DNA of 64,000 bases from Clostridia bacterium (GCA_900764105.1 CAAFMS010000026.1:62001-126000), one strand, 5' to 3'. Positions 17,470 through 25,524 are shown, numbered from the stretch's first letter. Made by a program: numbers and translations. Notes: a model not told the origin generated them from the sequence alone.

Positions 17470-18315
17470 TTATCTCCACAGTTTATCTAAATCGAAGCCG
17501 AAGTTCTGCACGAGTTCGAGTTCGTCGGAGTTCGCTATGTCTTTCGGCAAAACGATCGCTCCGCCGTTGGAGTCTATATCTATCCCGAAATGCTTAAAGG
17601 CGTACCACACGAGGTGCGCGCATTGCGATTTCGTCGGTTTTCCCTCTTCGTATTTCTTGGTGAAAATTCCGCAAAATATCGAATAATCGACTCCGACAAG
17701 GGTTTCTTTCGCGTAATCCGCTATTTTTTGCCTTGTTTCTTTATCGGCCTTTAACCTTAAAATCATAAAGGAAGGACGATTGAAAAAATCGCAAGGGTCA
17801 ACGAACGACGGAGAATCGTAACCCGCAGATTCGGCGACTATTCCATTTTCGGCGTCTATGACTATTGCGGCGTGTCCGAATCTGAAACAGGAAAAATGAG
17901 TAGATGAAGAAACGATTATATCGCCGTTTTCGAGTTCCGCTCTCGCGACTTCTTTGTCGCTTTTGCGTTTTTCCCAGCAAAGAAAGGGTCCGAAGGTCTC
18001 TTTTTCAAATTCGTTATCGCCGAAAAAGTCGTTCTGTATTTCATATATCCGCTCGGTTTTTCCCTCGGAAACAAGCCCGTCCACGCCGAGTTTCGTAAGT
18101 CCCGTTTGCCTGTACAAAAACTCGTAGTCGCTTTCGTCTAAAAACGACTTGGAAAGCGTTGCAGTAAGGTCGGATTTTTCATAGTCGGGGCGGCAGGGCT
18201 TCCACAAATGCGCGGCAAAATACCCCGCGCTTAAAAACACGACTATCGAAAATGCGAAAACTAAAACAACCGATACCGCTATTATTAACTTTTTCTTCGT
18301 TTTTTCGGCTACCAT
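17470..18315 (-). CDS. Membrane-anchored YiiX-type permuted NlpC/P60 (papain-like) hydrolase
   Basis: The protein has 281 residues from the ATG at 18315; an upstream in-frame start at 18363 would lie inside the promoter. A basic start and a hydrophobic segment (about residues 8-34) give one N-terminal anchor. The permuted catalytic order is visible: GDIIV, then the His in FRFGHAAIVID, and later the Cys in KSQCAHLVWYAF. In this family the Cys-His pair hydrolyses peptide or acyl-amide bonds; the substrate here is unknown, perhaps cell wall or lipid. It is transcribed divergently from a DUF421 gene. Confidence 0.78.
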   Translation of the reverse strand: MVAEKTKKKLIIAVSVVLVFAFSIVVFLSAGYFAAHLWKPCRPDYEKSDLTATLSKSFLDESDYEFLYRQTGLTKLGVDGLVSEGKTERIYEIQNDFFGDNEFEKETFGPFLCWEKRKSDKEVARAELENGDIIVSSSTHFSCFRFGHAAIVIDAENGIVAESAGYDSPSFVDPCDFFNRPSFMILRLKADKETRQKIADYAKETLVGVDYSIFCGIFTKKYEEGKPTKSQCAHLVWYAFKHFGIDIDSNGGAIVLPKDIANSDELELVQNFGFDLDKLWR

Positions 18316-18325
18316 TACACCGAAT

Positions 18326-18353
18326 ATTATATTGTTTTTTATTAAAATGTCAA
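18326..18353 (-). promoter_or_regulatory. Promoter of the YiiX-type gene
   Basis: On the minus strand the -35 is TTGACA (18348-18353) and the -10 TATAAT (18326-18331) with a 16-nt spacer, a perfect hexamer pair. Only 10 nt lie between the -10 and the ATG at 18315, so the predicted leader is about 3 nt. Confidence 0.75.
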
Positions 18354-18357
18354 TCGT

Positions 18358-18387
18358 TTGCATACCTTAAAGGCGATTGTCCATAAT
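18358..18387 (+). promoter_or_regulatory. Weak candidate promoter of the DUF421 gene
   Basis: TTGCAT (18358-18363) and CATAAT (18382-18387) are spaced by 18 nt. The ATG at 18394 follows the -10 by 6 nt and no ribosome site is seen, so a leaderless mRNA is possible. The -35 match is poor. Confidence 0.3.
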
Positions 18388-18393
18388 ACGAAT

Positions 18394-19083
18394 ATGGTAA
18401 TAATTTTTATCCGTTCGTCGCTGACGTTTATAATTCTGCTCGTCGTTATGAGACTTATGGGCAAAAGACAGATAGGCGAAATGCAACCGTTCGAACTCGT
18501 GATTACTCTCCTTATCGCCGAACTCGCCTGCATACCTATGTCGGACATATCCGTTCCTCTCGTCTACGGGATAGCGGCTATTCTCGCCGTATTTATATTT
18601 CATCAAGTTTTATCGTTACTCGAACAGTCGGGTCAGTTTCTGAAAAAAACGATAAGCGGAAAACCTTCGCTCGTCCTCAATAAAGACGGCGTGGACTTCG
18701 AGCAACTCAGAAAAAACAATATGGACGTCGAAGATCTGATAGAATCAATGCGTTCGGCGGGATATTTTTCTCTCGACGACCTCGACTACGCGATTTTCGA
18801 ATCAAACGGAAAACTTTCCGCGAAAGAAAAGGAAAACTACGAAAAAAACGGTTCGGGGCTGCCGCTACTCGTTATCTGCGAAGGTAAATTTATAGAAAAC
18901 AACCTGTCTTTTTTAAGGTTTACGCATAGCGAAATACTGAAAATCATAAACGCTCACGGGGCGAAAAACGAAAAGCCCGTCGGAGTAATGACGATAGACG
19001 GCGGAGGCAAAACGTATTTCCAGAAAGAAAACGAAAAGTACGAGATTTTCAACGTTATATTAAAGGAAGGAGTAAAATGGTAA
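18394..19083 (+). CDS. DUF421 (YetF/YrbG-type) membrane protein
   Basis: The protein has 229 residues from the ATG at 18394; a TTG start at 18358 is possible but adds non-family residues. Three hydrophobic segments fill the first 85 residues, including the family motif VVMRLMGKRQIGEMQPFELVITLLIAEL. The soluble part has GKPSLVLNKDGVDFEQLRKNNMDVEDL and a second small domain ending in MTIDGGGKTYF. DUF421 proteins are common in spore formers, and their function is not well defined. The gene overlaps the next one by 7 nt. Confidence 0.88.
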   Translation: MVIIFIRSSLTFIILLVVMRLMGKRQIGEMQPFELVITLLIAELACIPMSDISVPLVYGIAAILAVFIFHQVLSLLEQSGQFLKKTISGKPSLVLNKDGVDFEQLRKNNMDVEDLIESMRSAGYFSLDDLDYAIFESNGKLSAKEKENYEKNGSGLPLLVICEGKFIENNLSFLRFTHSEILKIINAHGAKNEKPVGVMTIDGGGKTYFQKENEKYEIFNVILKEGVKW

Positions 19084-19454
19084 AATCGATAATAACTGTA
19101 ATCGTTTCTTTGCTGCTGCTTATCGGCGGCGCGGTTTACGAGCAGATATACGTCAATTCCGCGTTCGACGAACTTAAAAATCAGGCGATAATTATGCAGC
19201 AAAAGGAGGCGGATAAGACCGCCGCGTACGACGACGCGCTCAATTTACAGAACTTTTGGATAAAGGAAAAGGAAAAGATGCACGCGTTCGTATCGCACAA
19301 CGACATAAAAGAACTCGATATGTGGATAGCGGAAGGCGCGGCGTTCACGAAACTCAAAGATTACGACGAAGCGATGACGAAATATTGCGTTATAGCGGAC
19401 TTATGCGAGAGTATACCGAAAGGCTATCTGATACGCTTTGAAAACGTATTCTGA
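19077..19454 (+). CDS. DUF4363-type small membrane-anchored protein
   Basis: The protein has 125 residues. A single N-terminal hydrophobic segment (about 4-21) is followed by an all-helical domain with an FWIKEKEKMHAFVSHNDIKELDMWI core, the pattern I associate with DUF4363. The start overlaps the DUF421 gene's end and has a GGAAGGAG site inside it. DUF421 and DUF4363 genes are often paired, which suggests a joint membrane function. An intrinsic terminator follows. Confidence 0.8.
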   Translation: MVKSIITVIVSLLLLIGGAVYEQIYVNSAFDELKNQAIIMQQKEADKTAAYDDALNLQNFWIKEKEKMHAFVSHNDIKELDMWIAEGAAFTKLKDYDEAMTKYCVIADLCESIPKGYLIRFENVF

Positions 19455-19470
19455 TATAATTAAACAATTT

Positions 19471-19517
19471 AAAAGACTGTAAAACTATTTTTGATAGATT
19501 TACAGTCTTTTTTTAGT
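19471..19517. terminator. Intrinsic terminator between DUF4363 gene and PBP gene
   Basis: AAAAGACTGTAAA and TTTACAGTCTTTTTTT form a long stem around a 13-14-nt loop, with T-runs in both directions. It can serve the plus-strand DUF421 operon and, at more distance, the minus-strand PBP gene. Confidence 0.85.
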
Positions 19518-19624
19518 TATTATGAGGTTGACGGACGAGAATAATACGTCCAAGACCGAGTTAAAATGCAATCGCCTGTGGATAGCCGACGGTCTGAAAC
19601 GACCTACGAGGATATGCGGAAGTC
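19518..19624. other. Intergenic stretch with small hairpins, unassigned
   Basis: Between the terminator and the PBP stop the sequence is GC-richer than usual for a spacer here and includes a GGTC/GACC hairpin at about 19592-19606. It matches no RNA family I recognise and codes for nothing obvious. It could be the 3' untranslated region of the PBP mRNA. Confidence 0.3.
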
Positions 19625-21361
19625 TCACGGATTGACGGGCTTTAAGTTTTTACTGTCGATTATGCCTTGAAATATCGCCTTTACAAGCGGCGCGGCTACC
19701 GTCGAACCGTACTGTCCTCCCACGGGTTCTTTTACCGAACATATCGCTATATACTCGGGGGCGTTCGACGGAAAAAAGCCTATAAAACCCATTATGTACC
19801 GCCCTTGGACGATTTTTCCGTCTTGGTTTAACTGCGCGGTACTCGTTTTGCCTCCTATCGAATACCCTTCGATTTCCGCTTGCCGTCCGCTGCCTTTCGC
19901 AACCACGTCCCGAAGATAGCCGCGAAGTATCGACGACGCCTCTTCGCTTATCACTCGTCTCACCTGTTTCGGGTTGATTATCTCGGCGATTTTACCCGAT
20001 TCGTCGTATATTTCCTTTACGAAATACGGCTCGTAATAGACGCCGCCGTTTACCGCCGCCGACACCGCCGCCATAAGTTGTATGGGCGTTACCGCTATGG
20101 ACTGCCCGAAACCTATTCTCGCGAGGTCGCCGCTCGTCACGGCGTTTTTCGGAATTAACATACCTAAAGCCTCGCCTCCGAAGTCCACACCCGTGGTCTT
20201 GCCGAAATTGAACGCTTCGATATATTTATACATAGTCTCTTTGCCGAGCGACAACGCTATATCGACGAAACACGGGTTGCAACTGTTGTTCAATGCGTCG
20301 GTAAGTCTCTCGTTGGAATGTTTGCCGTTCGCGTGATTGCTCCAACATTTTATCTTCCGACCGTCAACAATCCTGTACCTGTTCGAATTGAAAACGTAAT
20401 TCAGCGAAAACGCCTTCGGATTGCCGTTTAAATATTCCTCTATGTTCGCCGCGGAAGTGATAATTTTAAACGTAGACCCCGGTTCGTAAGAGTCTACGAT
20501 GGGAAAACTTCTCGAAACCTCGTTCAGTTTCGCCGTATCGTCTCTCGGAACGTCGTTCAAATCGAACGACGGGTATTGACTGACCGCTAAAATCTGCCCC
20601 GTTTTCGGGGAGGAGACCATTACCGAAGCAGACTTCGGCGAATACTCGTTCACCGCTCGCTTTATCACCATATCGCATACTTGCTGAATCTCGTAATCTA
20701 TCGTGAGTTTAACGTTAAGTCCGTCGGTTGCGGGAATATATTTCGCCGTTTTACCCGTAACATCTTTACCGACGAGATCGGCTTCGTAAAGTATTTCGCC
20801 GTCGAAGCCCCGAAGTATCTCGTCGTATCTCTTTTCGAGACCGCTCTGCCCTCGTCCGTCGCTTGAAACGTAGCCTAAAATCTGAGCGAGCGAATCGCCG
20901 TAAAAGTAATTTCTCGAAACGTCCGAGCAATAATAAACGCCTTTCAAGCCGCATACGGACAATTTTTCGATAGTTTCGGAATCGACCTGCCTTTTTACGG
21001 TTATCTCGGACGAGGAGTCGGAACCGAGTTTTTCGAGTAGTTTATACTTCTCGACTCCTAAAATTTCGGATAAAACGTCGGCCGTTTTTTCGGGGTCGTC
21101 TACAACCCGCGTTCTGACGTAGACGGCGTAGGTCTGTTTGTTTTCCGCAAGGACGATGCCGTTCCTGTCTACTATTTTACCTCTCTTCGCCTTGACGGGA
21201 AGTTCTCTCGTCCATTGATCTATCGCCTTTTTCTGCAATGATTTGCCGTCGACTATCTGAACGTAAAACACCCGACCCAAAACGAATAAAAAAATAAAGG
21301 TTACCGCAAAAAGAAATGCGAATAACCTCTTTCGTATTATGTTAAGACTGAAATTTTTTAT
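19625..21361 (-). CDS. Class B penicillin-binding protein (FtsI/SpoVD type), predicted ATA start
   Basis: The protein has about 578 residues if it starts at the ATA at 21361. This ATA has a perfect AAGGAG box 6 nt upstream and puts the hydrophobic anchor (residues about 13-28) in the protein. No ATG, GTG or TTG occurs in frame between the preceding stop and a TTG 27 codons later, which would delete the anchor. The PBP dimerisation domain (GKIVDRNGIVLAE) and transpeptidase domain follow: SxxK is GSTFKI, SxN is NSCNP, and the third motif reads KTST, not KTGT. No PASTA domain is present. It crosslinks peptidoglycan in division or spore cortex formation. It follows ftsL in the dcw cluster. Confidence 0.88.
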   Translation of the reverse strand: MKNFSLNIIRKRLFAFLFAVTFIFLFVLGRVFYVQIVDGKSLQKKAIDQWTRELPVKAKRGKIVDRNGIVLAENKQTYAVYVRTRVVDDPEKTADVLSEILGVEKYKLLEKLGSDSSSEITVKRQVDSETIEKLSVCGLKGVYYCSDVSRNYFYGDSLAQILGYVSSDGRGQSGLEKRYDEILRGFDGEILYEADLVGKDVTGKTAKYIPATDGLNVKLTIDYEIQQVCDMVIKRAVNEYSPKSASVMVSSPKTGQILAVSQYPSFDLNDVPRDDTAKLNEVSRSFPIVDSYEPGSTFKIITSAANIEEYLNGNPKAFSLNYVFNSNRYRIVDGRKIKCWSNHANGKHSNERLTDALNNSCNPCFVDIALSLGKETMYKYIEAFNFGKTTGVDFGGEALGMLIPKNAVTSGDLARIGFGQSIAVTPIQLMAAVSAAVNGGVYYEPYFVKEIYDESGKIAEIINPKQVRRVISEEASSILRGYLRDVVAKGSGRQAEIEGYSIGGKTSTAQLNQDGKIVQGRYIMGFIGFFPSNAPEYIAICSVKEPVGGQYGSTVAAPLVKAIFQGIIDSKNLKPVNP

Positions 21362-21439
21362 AGCGAACTCCTTTTAAGCGGTTATTACATATCTATAAAT
21401 ATTTCGTCGTCTTTTTTATTATTCCCGTAAAGCGAAAAT

Positions 21440-21961
21440 TTATTTCTTCGTCATTCCGAGTTCTTTCGCCTTCTCGCCGATAACCTCGTCGCTTCTGACG
21501 TAATCGAGTTTCGCTTCGACTGCCTCGTACTGCTCTGTAAGTTCGGTTATTTTCGACGAATAACCGCTGATAGATTTATCGAGATTTTTGAGCATTCTCG
21601 AATTTATTACGATAAGCGAAACGATAGTCGCAACGACGAGCGCGTATACGGCTATTAAAACCTTTCCTTTCGTGTGAATTTCGTACTTTTTCTGCGCAGA
21701 CCTTACCTTGTCTACGGGAATTTCTTCGAAAATATCGTTCTCATCGTCCGACTCGAACTGCATCGTCGTGGACGACGGAGTGAGATTTACAGTTTCTTCT
21801 TTATCTTTTACGGGAGTTTCCGCTGCCATTCCCGACTTTCTTACGAGAACGGTCTCGTCGTCTGCGTCGTCGCGTATCCCGAAAATCCTGTCGGAATCGA
21901 ATTTGCTCTGAGTCTTTTCCTCTTCCCTGTCTAATACGTTTGTCCTTCCGTTGTTATACAT
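21440..21961 (-). CDS. ftsL: FtsL-like septum protein with long cytoplasmic N-terminus
   Basis: The protein has 173 residues. The first 95 are polar and acidic, and probably disordered. A single TM helix lies at about 102-122 (VLIAVYALVVATIVSLIVI). A short periplasm-side coiled coil (about 125-160) follows, ending in IGEKAKELGMTKK. The helix plus coiled-coil layout and its position between rsmH and a class B PBP identify it as FtsL, a divisome scaffold; sequence similarity of FtsL is always low. The N-terminal extension is longer than in Bacillus FtsL. Confidence 0.75.
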   Translation of the reverse strand: MYNNGRTNVLDREEEKTQSKFDSDRIFGIRDDADDETVLVRKSGMAAETPVKDKEETVNLTPSSTTMQFESDDENDIFEEIPVDKVRSAQKKYEIHTKGKVLIAVYALVVATIVSLIVINSRMLKNLDKSISGYSSKITELTEQYEAVEAKLDYVRSDEVIGEKAKELGMTKK

Positions 21962-22004
21962 TTTCTTTCTCCCTGATTTTTTATTGTTCTTTCGAACAGC
22001 GAGA

Positions 22005-22937
22005 TTATATTTTCTCTATTATGCGAAGTTTCGCCGAGGCTGATCTCGGATTGTTTTTTCTTTCGCTTTCGCTCGCCTCTATCGGCTTTTTGTTGATTTG
22101 CTTTATTTCCCTCTTCTTCCCGCAGACGCAAACGGGTAAACGCTTATCGCATATACAATCCGTTTCGAGGTCCTTAAACGTTTGCTTCACTATCCTGTCT
22201 TCCAACGAATGGAAGGTTATCACCGCGAGTCTGCCGCCGACTTTCAAGCCTCTCACTATATCTTTGAGACACTTGTCCAAGCCGTCCAACTCTTCGTTTA
22301 CTTCTATCCTTATAGCCTGAAAAACCTTTTTCGCGGGATGACCGTTTTGTTTGAACTTGTACGGTATGCTCTCGTCGATTATCCCGACTAATTGTTTAGT
22401 CGTGTCTATCGGGCTTTTCTCTCGCCTTAAACAGATGTTTTTTGCGATATTTTCGGCAAATTTCTCTTCGCCGTACACCGAAAAAATATATTTGAGACGG
22501 GCTTTATCGTACAGATTTACCACTTCCCACGCCGATTTCGGATTATCGCGATTCATTCGCATATCAAGCCTCGCCTCGCCGAGATAGGAAAACCCTCTTT
22601 CTCTGTTGTCGAGTTGATAACTGCTTACTCCGAGGTCCAAAAGGGCGCCGTCGAAATACTCCACGCCGGCTTGTCTTTTAACCTCGTTGAAATCTTTATA
22701 ATCGGAATGAAAAAGGCTGTATCTGCCTTCGTATTCTTTTAATCTCTTCTTCGCGTTCTCTATCGCTTCCTCGTCGAGGTCGGTCGCGATAAGCCTTCCC
22801 GTAGGGCTTGTCCGTTTTAATATTTCGGACGAATGCCCCGCGCCGCCCAAAGTTCCGTCGAAGTACACGCCGCCTTTTTTAAGCGACAGACCCTCCATAC
22901 ACTCTTCGAGCATCACGGGAACGTGCAGAAACTCCAT
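22005..22937 (-). CDS. rsmH: 16S rRNA (cytosine(1402)-N4)-methyltransferase
   Basis: The protein has 310 residues, the usual length. It shows HVPVMLEECMEGL at the N-terminus, the SAM motif FDGTLGGAGHSSEIL, LDLGVSSYQLDNRERGFSY, and a late IVKQTFKDL helix. It methylates N4 of C1402 in the ribosomal P site. It directly follows mraZ by one base and is the second gene of the dcw cluster, as in most bacteria. Confidence 0.98.
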   Translation of the reverse strand: MEFLHVPVMLEECMEGLSLKKGGVYFDGTLGGAGHSSEILKRTSPTGRLIATDLDEEAIENAKKRLKEYEGRYSLFHSDYKDFNEVKRQAGVEYFDGALLDLGVSSYQLDNRERGFSYLGEARLDMRMNRDNPKSAWEVVNLYDKARLKYIFSVYGEEKFAENIAKNICLRREKSPIDTTKQLVGIIDESIPYKFKQNGHPAKKVFQAIRIEVNEELDGLDKCLKDIVRGLKVGGRLAVITFHSLEDRIVKQTFKDLETDCICDKRLPVCVCGKKREIKQINKKPIEASESERKNNPRSASAKLRIIEKI

Positions 22938-22938
22938 T

Positions 22939-23364
22939 TTATTTTATCCTGCTTGCAAGAACATTGATATAGTCGTCGTAAGTCTTGTTGTCGAAGAACG
23001 AATTTCTCGTCTCTTCTCCCCAGATTTCGAGCCTGTCGAAATTGCCGACTGTCACGACGTTTTTCTTTATCCCCGCATATTCCAAAAAATCGGGAGGAAC
23101 GGTCACTCTGCCTTGCTGATCCATATTTATGGGTCTGTAACTCGCCATATAAACGGATACCGCAAATTGACCTTCCTTATCGAAATCGGGTATAGCCTCT
23201 CTGTACTTTCTCGCCTTTTCCTCGACAACGCTCTTAGGCGTAACGTAAAGACAGTGGTTTACCCCTTTGCTTATCATAAAGTCGTTAGGGTCGATTTTAA
23301 ATTTCGCGGGAATACGTATTCTGTTTTTCTCATCGAGTTGATGAGCGTATTCGCCCGAGAACAT
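22939..23364 (-). CDS. mraZ: Transcriptional regulator/cell division protein MraZ
   Basis: The protein has 141 residues from the ATG at 23364, chosen because AGGAG lies 9 nt upstream and MFSGEYAHQLDEKNRIRIPAKF is the classic MraZ start; a TTG two codons earlier is too close to the box. Two AbrB-like swapped-hairpin repeats are visible (RIRIPAKFK and GRVTVPPDFLEYAGI). MraZ binds the promoter of its own dcw operon and regulates it. A consensus promoter precedes it. Confidence 0.97.
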   Translation of the reverse strand: MFSGEYAHQLDEKNRIRIPAKFKIDPNDFMISKGVNHCLYVTPKSVVEEKARKYREAIPDFDKEGQFAVSVYMASYRPINMDQQGRVTVPPDFLEYAGIKKNVVTVGNFDRLEIWGEETRNSFFDNKTYDDYINVLASRIK

Positions 23365-23398
23365 ATTCAACCACTCCTACTGACCTTTATATGAACTC

Positions 23399-23427
23399 AT
23401 TATACTACCATCATTAACCACTGTCAA
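23399..23427 (-). promoter_or_regulatory. dcw-cluster promoter
   Basis: On the minus strand TTGACA (23422-23427) and TATAAT (23399-23404) are spaced by 17 nt, a perfect sigma A promoter. The start point would be near 23392, leaving a leader of about 28 nt before mraZ. Confidence 0.9.
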
Positions 23428-23484
23428 CCCTTTTTACAAAAAATTTTTAAAATTTTTAAAATTATTTTTATCAACATTAACAAA

Positions 23485-23505
23485 CGCGTTCGTTTTGCGA
23501 ACGCG
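23485..23505. terminator. Perfect hairpin downstream of murI
   Basis: CGCGTTCG and CGAACGCG form an 8-bp stem around a 5-nt loop. It lies between the murI stop and the mraZ promoter. The minus-strand T-run after it is short (TTTG), so it is a weak terminator or a processing hairpin. Confidence 0.45.
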
Positions 23506-23531
23506 AAAATTACCATATTTTTCGATAAATA

Positions 23532-24209
23532 CTAAGTTTTTACATATAAACAATTTCCACCGTCGCCCTCGATGTCAGAAGTGGTCAAAACTTTTTCGAT
23601 TTTTTGAAAAGCAACGTCCTCTCCGCTTATTATTTTGCTCGAAGGAAAGATTTTTTGCATCTCGTTTTTAAGATGGGAATAATGCGTGCAACCGAGAGAT
23701 ACAAAGTCGAAATCCTTCGGATATTCTTTAAATTTCTCGTCCAAATCGGGCTTTTCGCACCCTTTCAGCCACTTTTCCACCTCGCTTGCGAGGCTTTCCT
23801 GCGGCGAAAGCGTAACGTTTTCTCGGTTTTCGATAAGCCTTTTTACATATTTCGTCCTTGCGGTGGCAGAAGTGGTCAGAAGTAAAGTTTTGCCGTCCGA
23901 TTTAACCCCGTCGTCCGTTATCGGAGTTACCCACACCGTTTTTACGGGCAGATTTATCGCCTTATTTATCATAACGCAAGACATTGTGTTGCAAGCGACT
24001 ACAACGAGTTTAGGAGCGAACGAAAGAATTTTCCAAAAGGTCTCGTAAAATATATTTTCGAGTTCGCGCTCGGTTTTTTCGCCGTATGGCATATTTTTTT
24101 CGTCTGCGAAATAAACGTAATTTTCATTCGGAAAGGCTTTTCTCGTTCTCTTCATCAACACCTCTCCCCCTCTTCCGCTATCGTAAAAAACAACGCATCT
24201 GTTATCCAT
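23532..24209 (-). CDS. murI: Glutamate racemase, short form
   Basis: The protein has 225 residues from the ATG at 24209, shorter than the usual 255-270. The catalytic motifs are present: DSGRGGEVLMK near residue 10, ACNTMS near 74 with the first catalytic Cys, and LGCTHY near 180 with the second Cys and His. It makes D-glutamate for peptidoglycan. The open frame continues 104 codons upstream, but that part is antisense to gpr and Arg-rich, so it was left out. It lies 47 nt after gpr. Confidence 0.85.
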   Translation of the reverse strand: MDNRCVVFYDSGRGGEVLMKRTRKAFPNENYVYFADEKNMPYGEKTERELENIFYETFWKILSFAPKLVVVACNTMSCVMINKAINLPVKTVWVTPITDDGVKSDGKTLLLTTSATARTKYVKRLIENRENVTLSPQESLASEVEKWLKGCEKPDLDEKFKEYPKDFDFVSLGCTHYSHLKNEMQKIFPSSKIISGEDVAFQKIEKVLTTSDIEGDGGNCLYVKT

Positions 24210-24256
24210 ACAATACACCGCCGATTGTGTATTATATGCCTCGCCGCGAAAAAAGA

Positions 24257-25099
24257 TTACAACAAAGCCGAGTTTATAGCCGAGGCGATTACCGACGAAC
24301 ACTCGTCTAAAATCGCGTCCACTTCTCTCGGAGTTACGAACATATCTTCCTCGGGCGATAAAGGGTCGAAGCCCGATTCTCCGCCCGAAACGTCGTATAA
24401 AAGTCGCCTTGCCGACACGACGAACGGAACGCCGACGGAAAGTACGGGAACGCCGAGAAGTTTTTCGTCTATGCGAACGCCCGATGATTTTCCTCCGCCG
24501 CTTCCCGCCTCTATTCCGCAAGTTGAAATCTGATACGCTCTGCCTATTCTATCCGTCCTGAAACCGCAGAGGGAATCCACGCAAACGACGAGGTCGGGAG
24601 CAATCTCTCTCGCAAGACCTCTTATCGCCTCGTAACTTTCAACGCCCGTAATCCCCGAAACGCCGACCGCGACTGCGGAAATCTCTCTCACCGCGTCAAG
24701 CCCCTCCCTTATTCCTCTCGTCGCGATTATCTTTTCGACCGTTTTCTTCCCCAAGGCGTCCGAGGTCATATACCCGTTGCCGAGACCCGCCACCAACACT
24801 TTGTAATTCGGTTTTAAAGATAAAAATTCAATCGTTTCGGAAATGGCGTCCGACAAAAATTTTTTGAACGACGCCTTTTCATCATCGTCCTGTTTTAAGG
24901 CGGTTTTTCGGGATAGAGTAACGTATCTTCCCTTTAATATTCCCGTCTTGCGTTCTTCGCCGTCGCTTTTCACTATATAGATGTGTTTTTTTATTCCATA
25001 CCTCGGACTTAAAAGGTATTCTTCGATTTTTTCACCCGTTCCGCCGTATTCAGCCATATCAATCGCTAAATCGCATATCGGTTTTACGTTTTGCCGCAT
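24257..25099 (-). CDS. gpr: Germination protease GPR (spore endopeptidase)
   Basis: The protein has 280 residues. Family motifs are VLVAGLGNGYMTSDALG, IIATRG...SGITGVESYE and VVCVDSLCGFRTDRIGRAYQISTCGI, followed by the GSGGGKSSGVRIDEKLLGVPV stretch. GPR cleaves small acid-soluble spore proteins early in germination. It is made as a zymogen that loses an N-terminal peptide. It is somewhat shorter than the Bacillus enzyme (about 370), as in other clostridia. GGGAGG precedes the ATG, and the gene is divergent from rpsT, the usual gpr-rpsT neighbourhood. Confidence 0.95.
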   Translation of the reverse strand: MRQNVKPICDLAIDMAEYGGTGEKIEEYLLSPRYGIKKHIYIVKSDGEERKTGILKGRYVTLSRKTALKQDDDEKASFKKFLSDAISETIEFLSLKPNYKVLVAGLGNGYMTSDALGKKTVEKIIATRGIREGLDAVREISAVAVGVSGITGVESYEAIRGLAREIAPDLVVCVDSLCGFRTDRIGRAYQISTCGIEAGSGGGKSSGVRIDEKLLGVPVLSVGVPFVVSARRLLYDVSGGESGFDPLSPEEDMFVTPREVDAILDECSSVIASAINSALL

Positions 25100-25164
25100 A
25101 ACTACGCCTCCCGAAAAAAATTTGTAATTTTAAAAGATTATTTACAAAAAAAGGCGAAATATTC

Positions 25165-25193
25165 TTGTCAAAACAATTCTTTTGTGGTAGAAT
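25165..25193 (+). promoter_or_regulatory. Promoter of rpsT
   Basis: TTGTCA (25165-25170), a 17-nt spacer and TAGAAT (25188-25193) preceded by an extended TGG. The leader to the GTG start is about 37 nt and contains AAAGGAG. Confidence 0.8.
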
Positions 25194-25236
25194 ATTAGCA
25201 TTGTAAAGATTATTACACGTTAAAGGAGAAAATAAA

Positions 25237-25503
25237 GTGCCTAATATTAAGTCTGCAAAAAAGCGCGTACTTGTAAACGCTAAGAAAAGTCTCGTAAACA
25301 AGGATAACAAATCCGAAGTTAAAACCGCCATCAAGAAACTCAACGCGGTTATCGAAAGCGGCAACTACGAAGAAGCGATGAAACTCTATCCCGAGACCGC
25401 TTCCGTAATCGATTCTTCGGTATCGAAGGGCGTATATCACAAGAACACTGCCGCAAACAAGAAATCGGGACTCAGAAAAAGAATTAACGCTTTAAAGGCG
25501 TAA
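25237..25503 (+). CDS. rpsT: 30S ribosomal protein S20
   Basis: The protein has 88 residues, the standard size. It starts MPNIKSAKKRVLVNAKK and is a basic three-helix bundle that binds 16S rRNA early in 30S assembly. The start codon is GTG, with AAAGGAG 7 nt upstream; non-ATG starts are common for S20 and can support autoregulation. A strong intrinsic terminator follows 21 nt after the stop. Confidence 0.98.
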   Translation: MPNIKSAKKRVLVNAKKSLVNKDNKSEVKTAIKKLNAVIESGNYEEAMKLYPETASVIDSSVSKGVYHKNTAANKKSGLRKRINALKA

Positions 25504-25524
25504 TTACATTTCGACTAAAAAGTA

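Noticed and set aside
19518..19624. Possible tRNA or SRP RNA
   Set aside because: A GGTC/GACC hairpin is present, but there is no cloverleaf, CCA region or SRP tetraloop motif.
23532..24521. Extended murI frame with a 104-residue Arg-rich N-terminus
   Set aside because: The extra part is antisense to gpr and not family-like; the ATG at 24209 begins the racemase motif.
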